The position numbers and the translations under genes were made by a program. Positions 11,846 to 23,640 of a DNA stretch of 64,000 nucleotides are shown here, piece by piece. Each line of letters opens with the position of its first letter. Within the stretch, counting starts at the first letter, position 1. The stretch lies in the NCBI RefSeq assembly GCF_024139115.2, contig NC_085141.1, forward strand, positions 375,936,995 through 376,000,994, read 5' to 3'. This DNA is from Armigeres subalbatus. Its lineage: Eukaryota; Arthropoda; Insecta; Diptera; Culicidae. The notes beneath the pieces were generated by a model that ran no database searches, was not told the origin of the DNA, and saw only the letters and a list, made by a program, of their open reading frames with translations.

Positions 11846-12029
11846 GGTAATTGTTTATTCACTTGTCATAAGACGAGTTTGTACCATCCCATTTAATTCC
11901 ACCACTTGATTGTATTTTGACAGATACGTATTTCGACCTCAACAGTGAGGTCGTCCTCAGTGTCTCATACTTCACTCGACTTATGGGATGGTACAAACTC
12001 GTCTTATGACAAGTGAATAAACAATTACC
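11846..12029. mobile_element. 184-bp MITE with 47-bp perfect inverted repeats
   Basis: The first 47 bp, starting GGTAATTGTTTATTCACTTG, are exactly the reverse complement of the last 47 bp. The middle carries GAGGTCGTCCTCAGTGTCTC, related to the GAGACACTGAAGACGGCC segments at 11229 and 18629. The structure is a compact foldback MITE with no coding potential. Confidence 0.85.
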
Positions 12030-12129
12030 ATTCCATTCCAAACATTCCACTAAAACGCTCAAAATAATTTTCTAAACAAAATTGTTTATTGCTAATATTG
12101 ATTTATTTATGGAAATTATATATTTTTTC

Positions 12130-13003
12130 CGCACACTTAGAATATAATAACGAACTCGGTTAAAAAAATCTACCGAATCATATCGGCGAAGGCGAAGAAC
12201 CGATTATTCGTTTGATTTGAATTGTTAATTTGGAAAATAACAGGTTTTCGGTATATTGAATCATTTTTGACAGATGAGGATGCGAGCTGAACCGAACAAT
12301 TCGGTAACATCTCCATGTTTACAAGTTCGGTACATTAGAACTGAAAAACTCGGTAAACCAAACCGATCTCTCGCTATTGCTTAAACGTCATTCAACACTT
12401 TGTGACGAGGAGCTTAACCTAAAAATCTAGTTCTCAATTTTTCAACTATGTTAAAAATCGAACATCTTGATCTATTTTTTATAAGTTATAAGTTAAAATA
12501 ATTGGAAAATCCATAAGAAAAATCATGGTAAGTAATAGGCGAGCATACAAGTTTCTGCTATTTGAACACAATCTTTATATACTTTGGAAATTTCCAGATA
12601 TTCCACACAAAGCCGAGCCCAGGCCAATTTTATTGAAGATGTGCAACTTTTGAATCTCGACAAAGAAAACAAATTACCTCTCACATTGGATTTGACTATG
12701 ATTTAAATTAAATATAACCAATATTTCTATTAAACCACTATAAACACATCTGTTTTTTTATTCTGTTTTTAATAACAACGAAGAATTAAAAGAACCAAAG
12801 CATTTTGTATAGAACAAAATAAACCGAAATTCGGTTTTCCTTCTTTTCGACAAACCGAGTGCTCGGTAACTTTGACAGCTTGAAATAAATTAAAAGTTTA
12901 ACGAACGTTCGGTTCTTTACTTTTGAACCGAACAAACAACCGAGCGTTCAGCAGATAAAAACTCGGTTCAAATTCAACCGAGTTCGGTTATGTTAAGTGT
13001 GCG
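12130..13003. mobile_element. 874-bp MITE dense in CGGTT/AACCG motifs
   Basis: The termini are CGCACACTTAG...AACGAACTCGGTT at the left and AACCGAGTTCGGTTATGTTA then AGTGTGCG at the right, a long imperfect inverted repeat. The interior holds more than a dozen further CGGTT or AACCG motifs in both orientations, spread over the whole element. Such repeated internal motifs often bind a transposase. No open frame and no clear target duplication were found. Confidence 0.7.
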
Positions 13004-13860
13004 TGGATCATTTTGATTTCTTTATGGAGAATTCTTCTGAATTGAATTGAATTATCTTTATTTACTTTATTTACTTACTTATTTACGGCCCTATTCTTTG
13101 AAAATAAATTAGGACTTTTAAAAGCAAAAATTGCAATTATAAAAGAAGAATTTTCCATGAAGAAATCAAAATGTTCCACAAAAAAAATCCATAAAAAAAT
13201 ATTAGCAATAAACAATTTTCCACAGAATAATTTTTTTCCTCGAAAAATTAAAAACTTTCCACGAAAAAAATCAATAAAAAAATATGGAAATTTCCATTAA
13301 GAAATATAAAAAAGCAATAAAACTGAGCATAAATGACCCCTTCTTTAAAAGTGTTTAAGGTTCAAGAAAAATTTTATCAAATTTATTGCTTTTTTGTATT
13401 TTCTTATTTTGTTATTGCTTTTTAATGATTACTTGCTGTCCCGTTGAACTTTGTCTCGCCAAAACTTAATATTTTGTAGAGAAGGGACCAACCATCATAA
13501 GAACCTTCCCTTTTCTTAAAAAAGTTTATAAGGGTCAGATAGACAGAAATTCATTTTTATGTATATAGAAGAAGAAGATTTTGTGGAAAACTTTTAGTTT
13601 TTAATGGAAACAAAAATTATTCTGTGTAAAATTTTGTAATTGTTTATTGCTAATATTGATTTATGTAGGGGGTGCCCATATACCACGTGGCAAATGTGCT
13701 TTAAAAAAAAGTGCCAATTTAGTTTTGTTTTGTGAAAAATTCTTAATTGTTTGTGGAAAAATTGCACGCTATTAAATGCTACAATTCATTAATCGAAGGA
13801 AATTTATGTGAATACATACAGCTTTTGATCTCTCACAAAAGACTTTTCAGCAAAGAATTG
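13004..13860. other. AT-rich repeats, no gene
   Basis: AT-rich sequence holding two ATTAGCAATAAACAAT-type motifs in opposite orientations (13201 and about 13638) and, at about 13425-13560, a short copy of the repeat seen at 11415-11790. Confidence 0.4.
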
Positions 13861-13869
13861 TTAGCCTTG

Positions 13870-15390
13870 ACTCTCTGTATCTGGGCTCGAGTCTACAACT
13901 AATCCCTCTCAGGGTCGGCATGGGCTTATCAGGAAGAGCAAAACACGCGTATGACTTACTTACAAAGAGTGTGTTTGTGGTGAGTGTATGCCGGCCGGCG
14001 TGTGGGGTCAAGAGGGAATCAGCAGCGGTTTGCGGGAGATGGACAGCGACGTCAGGGTCGAAACGGTGGCTAGCTTCGATGTTGTAGTAGGTGTTGGTGC
14101 TTCTACCGCATCTATTGCTTTAGGTAGCAATCCTGTGGGCACGACGACTCTCTCTGGTAGTAGATCTGGAGGGGACACTCTGGATTCTCCCAGCGGTGGA
14201 CTTTATAGTGGGCCGAATCTCCTCTTGATTAACTTGGACCGAGGGGAACAGCGTATGCTCGATTCGGTTGACGACAATTTCTCATGAAACGGTCGAAAAT
14301 GCAGGGGATCTAGACAAAGATCCCAATGGGTCCTGCACGTGCAATCAGGAAAAGGGCAGGATTTTAGGCTTTTGCTACCAAGTCTGTTGGATACCTCTTA
14401 GGTATGGTATTTTCCAAACACAATGGTCTATTACAATCAAACTTCGGCCCGTAACTTTAACTTATTTCACTTGCACTGATCTGAATCGATTGGCTGTTCG
14501 TTTGGAAAAGATCTCTAAAATGGTTCCGAACTAGAAGCAGACATCTCTTATTCCTCGTTTCCCAGCTTTCCCTTCCTCCTTATCCTCCTCCTATCTCCTT
14601 ATCAATCCAAAAATTTGCCGTTGTCTTCTCTTATTTGACCCCGGTATAGCTTAATGTATGTCGGGTGGGTGTCTATACAATAATTTTGTGTTTGATTTGA
14701 CCGGTCATTTTTAACTCTAGATATATAATTTTATTACAGCTTTTCATTAATTTCGGACGTTATTTATAATTGGCATTCTGATTTTTATTTTAGTGTATTA
14801 TACTATTATACTATTTAGTCTACAAATGTTTAATTTCAACTTGATTCCTATTAGAAGCCAATATTATAGGTTAACAGAATCGATTTGACATGAACAGCAG
14901 TATAGTGCAACTCTGCTGTTTCACTGTATGGAGCACTCGCCTGCTGTGCTCAATTCTCTACCATAGGGTGAACAATCTAAACGGTAACACTACCCTACCG
15001 TCCCCTTAAAAATAAAGTGAAAATATAATTTTCGGTTTATTTTAATCATTGATTCTAGTTTTCGACTTATCTCCACCCAGTTTTAAGCTGCTTTGCTTTC
15101 ACAGTACTAAGCAATCGATTAAAATTTACCAAATAATTTTGTTTTATCTATTCTTTGAACGTACAATTGGTAAACGCTTTACATTTTATCGGATCATTGA
15201 ATTGGCTTTTATCTCCCAGAAATCTAATCTCACACTCTTTGTGCTTAGCTTAAGAGATCTAATCTCTTCGACTCAGTGAGTTCACCAAATGGAGATGTTC
15301 TGCAATCGTTCTTTGGCAGGACTGAGAATCAGTTGGTTGGCTATTTCCTGTTGTTATTTTACTAAGAATCCTACTGAAATTTAATGAGCA
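13870..15390. other. Unexplained segment with two short open frames
   Basis: A plus-strand frame at 13988-14287 (99 codons, Gly/Ser/Val-rich) is followed by an overlapping one at 14268-14534 (88 codons). Neither resembles a known family. The stretch has higher G+C and fewer stops than its flanks, which could mean a decayed transposon 5' region or a captured exon. From 14640 to 15390 it is plain AT-rich sequence. Confidence 0.3.
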
Positions 15391-15402
15391 CTGATTATAC
15401 TA

Positions 15403-15813
15403 CGCCCAACGCGCACTTGGAGTTTTCGAAAGGAAAGTGCTGCGTACCATCTATGGTGGAGTGCAGATGGCGAACGGTACGTGGAGGAGGCGAATGAACC
15501 ACGAATTGCATCAGCTGTTGGGAGAACCATCCATCGTTCACACCGCGAAAATCGGACGACTGCGATGGGCCGGGCACGTAGCCAGAATGTCGGACAGTAA
15601 CCCGGTGAAAATGGTTCTCGACAACGATCCGACGGGCACAAGAAGGCGAGGTGCGCAGCGGGCAAGGTGGATCGATCAGGTGGAAGATGACTTGCGGACC
15701 CTCCGTAGACTGCGTGGTTGGCGACGTGTAGCCATGGACCGAGCCGAATGGAGAAGACTCTTATATACCGCACAGGCCACTTCGGCCTTAGTCTGAATAA
15801 ATAATAATAATAA
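15403..15813 (+). mobile_element. 5'-truncated RTE-like LINE (copy 3)
   Basis: This 411-bp insertion is flanked by the 11-bp direct repeat TGATTATACTA (15392-15402 and 15814-15824) and ends in an (ATA)n tail. It encodes, in one plus frame to 15796, the C-terminal tail found in the longer copies at 33147 and 50435 (FERKVLRTIYGGVQ, then GRLRWAGHVARMSD). Reading is uninterrupted over this tail. It is a classic target-primed, 5'-truncated insertion, and the close match to the other copies suggests recent activity. Confidence 0.9.
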
Positions 15814-15824
15814 TGATTATACTA

Positions 15825-16205
15825 TTTGAAAATGTTCCTTAGTACGTAACGCAGATTGAACTAGTTCTTGGAAGGGTCTGCTTTGGGAGTATTGAAAATG
15901 GGCATTAATCAATGATAATCATTTGTCGGTATTATCCCAATACCGCGAATTACGCTCGAAGAAACATGAGAATATTATTGTGACGAAATGGTGAGGTTTT
16001 TCGAAGTAGTCTGACTTAGCTGGATACTGTGTTCTACGTCCTGACAAAACAATTACGCCTCATTTGCTCACTTTCGGATTTCGACTGACTATGACTTTGA
16101 CTTTTCTTCTATGTTATGACGTTTTCCAATTATGGTGGTGCTAACATTCTACACATATATTTTTTTATGGCTAGAATTTCTAGAAACTACAAACTGCTGA
16201 AAATT
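15825..16205. other. No gene recognised
   Basis: Short AT-rich spacer between the truncated LINE and the gypsy integrase remnant. It may include the 3' end or LTR of that element, but no terminus could be defined. Confidence 0.4.
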
Positions 16206-17524
16206 CTATACTTCATCTGGAATCCCCGGCTTTAAATCCGCCGCAGAGAAAATTCCCAAATTCCTTTCTGTTTTATCCTCGAGTTCGTAAGAACTAGTAC
16301 CACGCTTGGAAATTATTCTGCAGGGTATGTAAGCGGGTTCTAGTTTCGAATTAAACTTATCGACTGCAGATGACAAAGCAAAGCTTCTACGATAAACCTT
16401 CTGCCCCTTGTAAGTTGGTGCTGGGTTTTGGAAACGTAAATTATAACTTTTCGTACTCCGGTCGTGAGCTTTCTTAAGGTTTTTTATTTCCAAATCATGA
16501 ACGGTTTTATCAATATAGAGCTTTTGTCCATGTCTCTCGTTGTCTGAGAGTTCTCGCGCCACTACATCCAGCCGATGTTCGTCTCCCCTGGACACAAGCT
16601 CGTGTCCAAACAGATAAGGTGAGAACCCGGTTGAAGTATGAATAGTGTTATTTAAAGTATGCTCAACTTCGGATATTTTCGTGTCCCAAGTTCTCTGAAC
16701 CGATTTGACGTAATCTCTCTACGGGGTTGGCCTGACTATGATGTCGGGCATTAGCCTAGTGCACAACCCCGTGTCGATCTAGAAACGTTTTAAACTCGTT
16801 ACTGAGGAAGTTGCTTGCGTTGTCGGTGATTGAAACTTCTGGTACTTAGTACCTCCGAAACCAGTGTTCCTCCAAAAGCTTCGTTATTATGCTCGAACTA
16901 ATCTTTTTAACCGGAAGAAGTAACGTCCACTTCGAAAATAAGTCCATTACAACTAAAAGGTGACAATTACCAGCCTTACTTAGCCTTAGGTGACAATTAC
17001 TAGCCTTAGTGACTGGATAAAGTCAATGACTCAACAGCCAAAATTTGAAAAGGCTTCGTCGAAATTCTTTGCACCCCCATTGGTGGGTGCTGCGAAACAT
17101 TTGAAGGTTTGCACTCCTTACACGTCTCACATCTTTCAATAAATTTCCGAATAGTCAAAGCCATCCGTGGCCAAAAGTACCTTCTTCTCATGATGTCCAA
17201 CAATTTATCGTATCCAATATGAAAAGCACTGTTGTGTTCCGCTCGAAGGATGCTTTCTCGAGATCCTTCGAGCACACAAAGCTTCCATTCAAAAACATAA
17301 TCCAGTGATTCCGTTTTGGAAGGCACATACTTGAACAGTTTTCCGTTTTCTATTTTGAAATCTAAGTGATCATCTGGATTGGATTCTATTTGCTTCATTA
17401 GTGTAGAGTACCATGCGTCCTCCTCCACAAATGCATCTACCGCGCGCGATGCACTCAATAACAATTTGGAGAACCTAGAACATCTGCATCTAACCAATAT
17501 AATACTGTCTGTGATAATACTCAA
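16206..17524 (-). pseudogene. Ty3/gypsy integrase remnant
   Basis: Reading the minus strand from 17524, an HHCC zinc module is visible (HNSAFH then CETC, about 17240-17100). A decayed catalytic core follows with TDNASNF and NPVER segments around 16840-16710, in shifted frames. After that comes the TGFSPYLFGHE region (~16620) and a C-terminal domain (16595-16206) ending near SAADLKPG. Frameshifts and stops lie between about 16600 and 17005. No reverse transcriptase or RNase H precedes it and no LTR was found, so it is an isolated pol 3' fragment. The order is typical of Ty3/gypsy integrases, which insert retroelement cDNA. Whether it belongs to the family at 48.6/59.7 kb cannot be judged, as different domains survive. 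Confidence 0.75.
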
Positions 17525-17802
17525 GGGCTTTAGGGGCTTGTATGAACAAAAAACATGCTGGGTTGATTTCCGTTATGAAGTCTTGTGAATCGGAAAATTT
17601 CACTAATATTGAATCTGGTAAATTGAAATTGTATTCATTCTAAATGACAACATCCGTACTCCAGCTGAGGATAAGCAACCGTGAAAGAATTGTGAAAATC
17701 GGTTGGAAGACGTTGATGGTTGATTTGTTGATCGCAGTATTCGACATGCTAACCAAGAAAATGTACTTCCCAACATGGGTTCAGGTTTCGCTTAATACAA
17801 AT

Positions 17803-17942
17803 CTAGACCAACATTTGAAAAGGGCCTAACAGCCAAAATTTATTCCTTTTGATTCTTTGTCTACATGTATATCTATATATGAGGAAGAAGAATCAGAAGG
17901 AATAAAATTTGGCTGTTACGCCCTTTTCAAATGTTGGTCTAG
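17803..17942. mobile_element. Foldback MITE, ~57-bp arms
   Basis: CTAGACCAACATTTGAAAAG at 17803 and CTTTTCAAATGTTGGTCTAG ending at 17942 are exact inverted repeats. The pairing continues inward with a few mismatches to about 57 bp per arm, with a short centre containing TATATCTATATATG. No coding capacity. Confidence 0.85.
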
Positions 17943-18904
17943 AAATTCCGTACAAATGCTTGCACACTTGTTCATTTATTTATTACAACGGATGTGATGA
18001 AATTTGCATAAAAAGTTTAGTCACAAGATGAATCATCGCGCCATGTACCATGCGTCTCCATATACTTTTAAGCTTATATGCTGCTGAACAGTTTTAAAAG
18101 TCCCTAAATATAGTTTCTTCCGGAAAGCCCATTTTTGCCAAAAAAAAACCCTCATGGGGACATTCAGATATAGTAATAACTTATGTTATCCTAATATCTT
18201 AGTATTTTAACGTATATGAATATGCAATCATGCAAACATGTAAGAGACTTCAATACCGTCAAAGCGAATACCTTTCCCTACTTTGTGACCAAATAATCTC
18301 GGATTTATCCCAATCAAACAAAAAAGTCGATTTCAGAAATCGCGAAATTCAAATGCAACACATGAGCATCGCGAAAACAAATTTACTGTCGCCCATTGCT
18401 ATCAAAATAGGCGAAAAATCAAAAAAACAGTCTTGGCGTGTTTAAACTACAGAGATTGTGTGTCCCCACGACTAGACCTGTGCGCCGCCGCGCCGCGCCG
18501 CCGCCGGTGGTTTTACTCACGCCGCCGCCGCCGGCGATTTTGGGTCGGCGCGCCGCCGATCATAATTTTGCCACGCCGATGACTAATCGCAATAAAAAAA
18601 ATCAATATACTTGAGTCGAGTCGAGTAAAATAAGAGACACTGAAGATGGCCTTACAGAGACGAAATACGTATTTGTAAGACAATACAACGTGGTGGAATT
18701 GATTGGAATAGTACTAAACTCGTGTTATGATTGTTGTTGTTAGTTAGTTGTTAGAATGTTGTTGAGGTAAAACTCGTCAGAATTCAATTTCAAACCTACC
18801 TCAAGTGATGGTGCCTCTAAGGCAGTGTGGTGACAAACATTGGATAATGAATTGGTTGGTTGATTAGTTGTGAATTTGAATTAGGCTGTATCTAGTAGAT
18901 TTAA

Positions 18905-19016
18905 TCTACTAAGGGTCAATTTCTTCACCTCCGCTTAACTCTTAAGCGGTGCTTACCCATACGCTTAAACATGGTTTAAGGCCTAAGCGGAGGTGAAGAA
19001 ATCGACCCTAAGTAGA
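18905..19016. mobile_element. 112-bp foldback MITE
   Basis: The left arm (TCTACTAAGGGTCAATTTCT then TCACCTCCGCTTA) is matched in reverse at the right end with about two mismatches over 33 bp. The loop carries CTTAAGCGG-type motifs. It is nested in the hAT-like composite. Confidence 0.8.
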
Positions 19017-19089
19017 ATAAGACAAAAAATGTTGAAATGGTCTTTGGAATTCGTCTATGCCAAAGCCTCATTCAGTCGGGCACCTAAAT

Positions 19090-19288
19090 CTGTAGGCAGT
19101 GTTGTCCTATACTCTGTGCAAAAAATTCTGCTCTTTGATTTTACTCCATCCAAACGATTTTACAATCTTAACTAAGTAAGTGCAACTAATAGAAGGCTAT
19201 TTGAATTTTCTAAATGTCCATCGCTTAGATGGAGTAAAATCAAAGAGCAGAATTTCTTGCACAGAGTGTAAGACAACACTGCCTGTAG
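19090..19288. mobile_element. Foldback repeat, ~60-bp arms
   Basis: CTGTAGGCAGTGTTGTCCTA at 19090 is mirrored by a right arm ending AGACAACACTGCCTGTAG at 19288. Pairing runs inward through the TTTGATTTTACTCCATC segment. The loop of about 75 bp is AT-rich. Confidence 0.8.
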
Positions 19289-19379
19289 GTGACTCGCAAA
19301 TTATGTTTGTTGTGGCACATAAGCTTTTGTGAAGGCTTGAATACATCCCCAAAACCCCAAAACCACTTGATATATTTCC

Positions 19380-22300
19380 TAGTACATTCCTCCAGATATT
19401 CCTCCGAAAAGTTTCAATAAAAAACCTTAGAAAACTACTTTATGTATTTTTCCGGAAATGTCTTACAAAATTTCTCCGAAAATTCTTCTAGAAATTCCAT
19501 TACGGATTTCTTCAGAAAATCCTTCACGAATTTCTTCATGATATTCCTTATGGAATGCATACAAAAAATTGTTTCAGTAATTTCTACGAAAATGTTGTTA
19601 AGAATTCCTTAGGAGAATCGTTAAGGAATTCCTTCGGAAGTTTCTTTAGCGATTCTTCCGGATATTTCTTAATAAATTTCTTAAGAAATTCCATTTGGAG
19701 TTTCTTCAAAAACTGTTTAGCAACTCTTCAATTTTTTAAAGGAATATCTTCTCATGAATTTCTTCGGCAATTATTCTGTGAATTCCTCAAATGAATTCTT
19801 CCAGAGATTGCATAAGGGATTACTTCCTAATTTTCCTAAGAACTTCTTCCAGCAATTTCTTTAAAATATTCTCCGAGAATTCTTCCCACACTTCCTGCAG
19901 GAATTCCATCGAAAATGCCTTCATGGGTTCTTTACGAAATTCTTTCAGTAATACCTTCAGATTTTTTCAGTATTAGTTGTTTAATTTATTTGTTTTATTT
20001 TTTTAAAAATTCAGTTAGCAACCGAAAACTATTTCATCATCTAATTAATTTTCAATGGATATCCTGGAAGGAACTCATAAAGAAATCCCTGATGCAATAT
20101 ACAAAGGAATTATTGGTGGAGTTTTTTTTAGATTATTCAAGGAAATTTTTTTGAAGATCTCTCAAATAAATTTTTGGAGAAGGTTTTGAAGAAATTCCTG
20201 GAGGGTTTTGTGCAGGAATTTCTAAATGTATTTCCGAAGGCATTTTTAAAAGAGAGCCTGAATGGATTTTCGAAAATAATTCCCGTTTGAACTACTTTTG
20301 GAGGTTTTGAAAGTATTTCTAAACAACTTCCCACAAACCACGTAGGCCGAATTTTCACATTTTCAAACCCACCACCCATTCCCCCCTAGTAGACTTTTCC
20401 AAAACCCCTCCCCCACCCCCTTGAAGTCTACGTAGACTTTTTAAAATTTAACAAAATGTCATATGTGATTGGAAAAAAATTGTTTTCAGCAATTCAGATA
20501 TACAAATCCATTTTCAAATCCATTGTAAACACTACAGTAAATTTCAAATTTTTAAACCTAACAAAATCCAACTCAATATCAATTAAAAATTCAAAACGAA
20601 ATCAAATTCAACCCTCTGTCCATAACTCCTGAAACCAAATCTCGAAGCCAATTAATTTAATTTCTGTTGGATTTGATTCCTCCTAAAGGTGTGCACCACC
20701 GCCACCGGCACTTGCATAGGCGCGCCACTGCTTAAAATCTGTCACGCATCTGAATTATAATTCTTCATGCCGTTTCAAATTTGTAGAAAACCCAAGAATT
20801 TTCAGAATTTCGGAAAATTTCGAGTTGAAATTCAGAGAACGTCAAGTCTACATTTCAAAAAGAAAACTCCATGATAATTCCGATATTTTTCTTGAAAATT
20901 CCATTCCGTTGAAATCTCAAGAATTTTTTTTCTAAATTCCAAAAGTTTTCCCGTTCAAATGTCGAGTAATTTTCTGTAAAAATTTTGAATTATTTCCCGT
21001 TGAAACCATGCTAAAGGTTTCCTACGATATTTTGACATTTCTCTTGCAAAGTAGGAGCGATTTCCTGAATAAATTTTTAAAAAAATCGTATGGACATTCC
21101 AAAGAGTTTTCCAGATAATTCTCGGTGGAAATTATGAAGGATTTCAGTTGAATTTGTGCTGAATTTATCGTAAAAAAATAGAATAAATTTTCATGAAAAT
21201 TACAAATGCTTTCTTACAAGAATTGCAATATTTTTTTTTGTGAAAACTCAAAGAGTTTATGGTGGGAAATTCAAATAATTTCTCGTGAAAGTTTTCAACA
21301 ATTTCTTTTTCCATCGATAATTCCAAAGAATTTTCATTAGAACTGCCGAAGAAATTGCCGTTAAATTTCGAAGAATTTCGCTTATATGTATGTCCAAAGA
21401 ATTCCTCGCAAAACTTCCAAGAATTTCAGAAATTAAGAAAAAATTCCCGGGGACTTCCCAGAAAATTTTCAGTGGAAATTCTGAAGAATTTCTCACGGAA
21501 ATTTCGGAGAATTCCCCTTACAAGTTCCAAAGAATGTCTTTTGGAAATTCCAAAGATTTCTTCTTGGATATTCCAAAATGCTTCCTTTGTAAATTCTTAA
21601 TAATTTTTGTCGAAGTGCGACATAATTCCCAGTGTAAATTCTAAAGAGTCACTTGTAGTTTCTAAAGAAATTCCTGCCGAAAATCAAATGATATTTTAGT
21701 AGAATCTACACTCACAAAAAACTTCGCATTATATTCATGAGTTCACACATGGATTTTTGCAATGGGGGTAGCAAAATAGATTCCATATTTTCGACACATA
21801 TATTTCATGCGCCCACATGCATTGCATGAGTGTTCACACATACTATCCATGTGGGTTATAGTATCCATGTGTGAATTTGTATGCAATTAAGTATGTGCCG
21901 ACGCATGATATTCATATTTCAAAATACATGGATTTTTGCCATAAAGTATGTGTCGATTTTCCTGAGTGTACAATGTAATCAATGTAATCCAAGTGGAAAT
22001 TTTGAATTTTTTTCGAAATTTTTAATAAAATACTTTGGAGAATTTTCCTGCTCAACACAGAAGAATTTGCTGTTGAAATCATGATATTTTTAAGCCGTAG
22101 TTCAGACTATTACTTCAGTGAAATCCATAAGAGATTCAAGAGATTATTTTGGTAAAATCTTGCAAAAAAACGTAAAAATCGAAAAAAAATCAAACAAGTG
22201 AACTTCGCACAAAGCTGTTGTATGAGATGTTTTACGAAAAAAAAAATAAAATAAAAAAGTCTACGTAGACTTTTCGTATACCCCCACCCCCCTTCGTAGA

Positions 22301-23280
22301 CTGACGTAGACTTTTTTGAACCCCCTCCCCCTCAAGAGTCTACGTGGTTTACAACCCCTAAAGGAATATTTGAAGGAATTTCCGGAGGAATTCTCAAAGA
22401 AATTTATGAAGAAATTTTTAATAGAATTTCAGAGGAAATGCCCACTGGTATTTCTGAAGTAATTCCTAAATTTCTCCAGGATTTTTTTTTGTAATTCTCC
22501 AAAAAATCCTATGGAGATTCGTCCAGGAATTCCCTCGGATATTACCTCAAGAAGTTCTACAAAAACTCCTTCGAAAACGAATTCCAGAAACTCTTTCGAA
22601 AATTCTCTCAGCTATATTCTGAAATTTCTCTCAGGAATTAGTTCGGAAAAAGTTCCTTCAGAAATTTGTTTAAGAAAACCTTGGGAACCTTGTTTTCCCG
22701 AAAATTCCTCAAGAGATTCTTCTAAGAACTCTTTTGAGATTCCTTGAAAAGTTCTAGGACGAAATTTCCTTAAGAATTCCTGAACAAGTTCCTGACAGAA
22801 TATTCGTAGAAGTCCCTGAAGGTTTTTTTCAAAGTAACTCCTGAAGAAACTTCTGACAGTCTTAGATATCTCCAAAAATTCCTTTGGACATTCCGTCAAG
22901 ACTTCGTTCAGAAATTCGGACATACCTTCTGAAAATTCTTCTTTTTGAAATATCTACAGAGAATGTTTTAGGAGTTCCTTAGGAAATTGTTTCAAAATTC
23001 CAAAAAAAAATCTCTAAAAACTCCTTCAGAAATTTATTAACGGATTACTTCGGAAATTTCTGTCAGCTTCGGAATTTTGCTTTGGAATTTCTTTGAAAAT
23101 CAATTTGATATTCTTTCGGAGTTCCTTAGCAAGTTCCTTGACAATAATTGTTCCTGAAATTCCCATAGGAATTTTTCCAAAACTACTAGAATTTCTCAGG
23201 GTAATCCTTTAAAAATTCCTCCAGAAAATTCTTTTGTAACTTCATAAAACTACCTACAGACACTGACAAAACTAGCTCTG
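19380..23280. repeat. Degenerate GAATTCCTTC/GGAAATTTC repeat field
   Basis: Nearly 4 kb is built of loose, diverged copies of a ~20-bp motif like GGAATTCCTTCGGAAATTTC, itself close to palindromic. It accounts for the many short open frames here, such as 22612-22923, which are rejected as genes. The field resumes at about 23640-24000, and smaller patches lie at 3480-3610, 31800-31970, 36300-36420, 38880-39200 and 43440-43560. Two G/C-rich tracts near 20380-20420 and 22270-22330 share a GTCTACGTAGACTTTT-type motif in opposite orientations. Confidence 0.7.
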
Positions 23281-23284
23281 TACA

Positions 23285-23640
23285 CATCGTAGATTCGCCC
23301 AGTCGTCCTGTACGGCCATGAATCATGGACGTTAAAAGATACAGATTATCAAATTCTCTAAGTGTTTGAGTTGAAAATACTGTGCTCAATACTTGGCAGC
23401 GTGGTGGAAAATGGTAAATGGAGCAGACGAATGAATGAACCACGAGTTAAACCAAGTATACAAAAATGCAGACATAGGCAGGTTGATAAAATAAGGCATA
23501 TTACAGTGGGTTGGACATGTAGTGCGTATGCAGGAAGAGAGACCAGCAAAAGAACTTGCAGAGAACCTGGAACATGACGTTGGCTCTGGGGCGTGCAATC
23601 GTGGAAGATGCGGAAGCAGCCGCTGATGCATTTTGGAAAT
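23285..23640 (+). pseudogene. Old RTE-like LINE 3' fragment
   Basis: Split over two frames, the plus strand carries the C-terminal tail typical of the insect RTE-like LINEs also present at 15403, 33147 and 50435: VLYGHESWTLK, an FELKILCSI stretch, NGKWSRRMN, and an HVVRMQEERPAKELAEN piece. It is far more diverged from those three copies than they are from each other, so it represents an older or different lineage. It lies inside the hAT-like composite. Confidence 0.7.

Noticed and set aside
22511..22923. Open frames on both strands in the GAATTCC repeat field
   Set aside because: Both strands give similar Ser/Glu/Phe-rich frames, as expected from near-palindromic repeats; there is no family resemblance.
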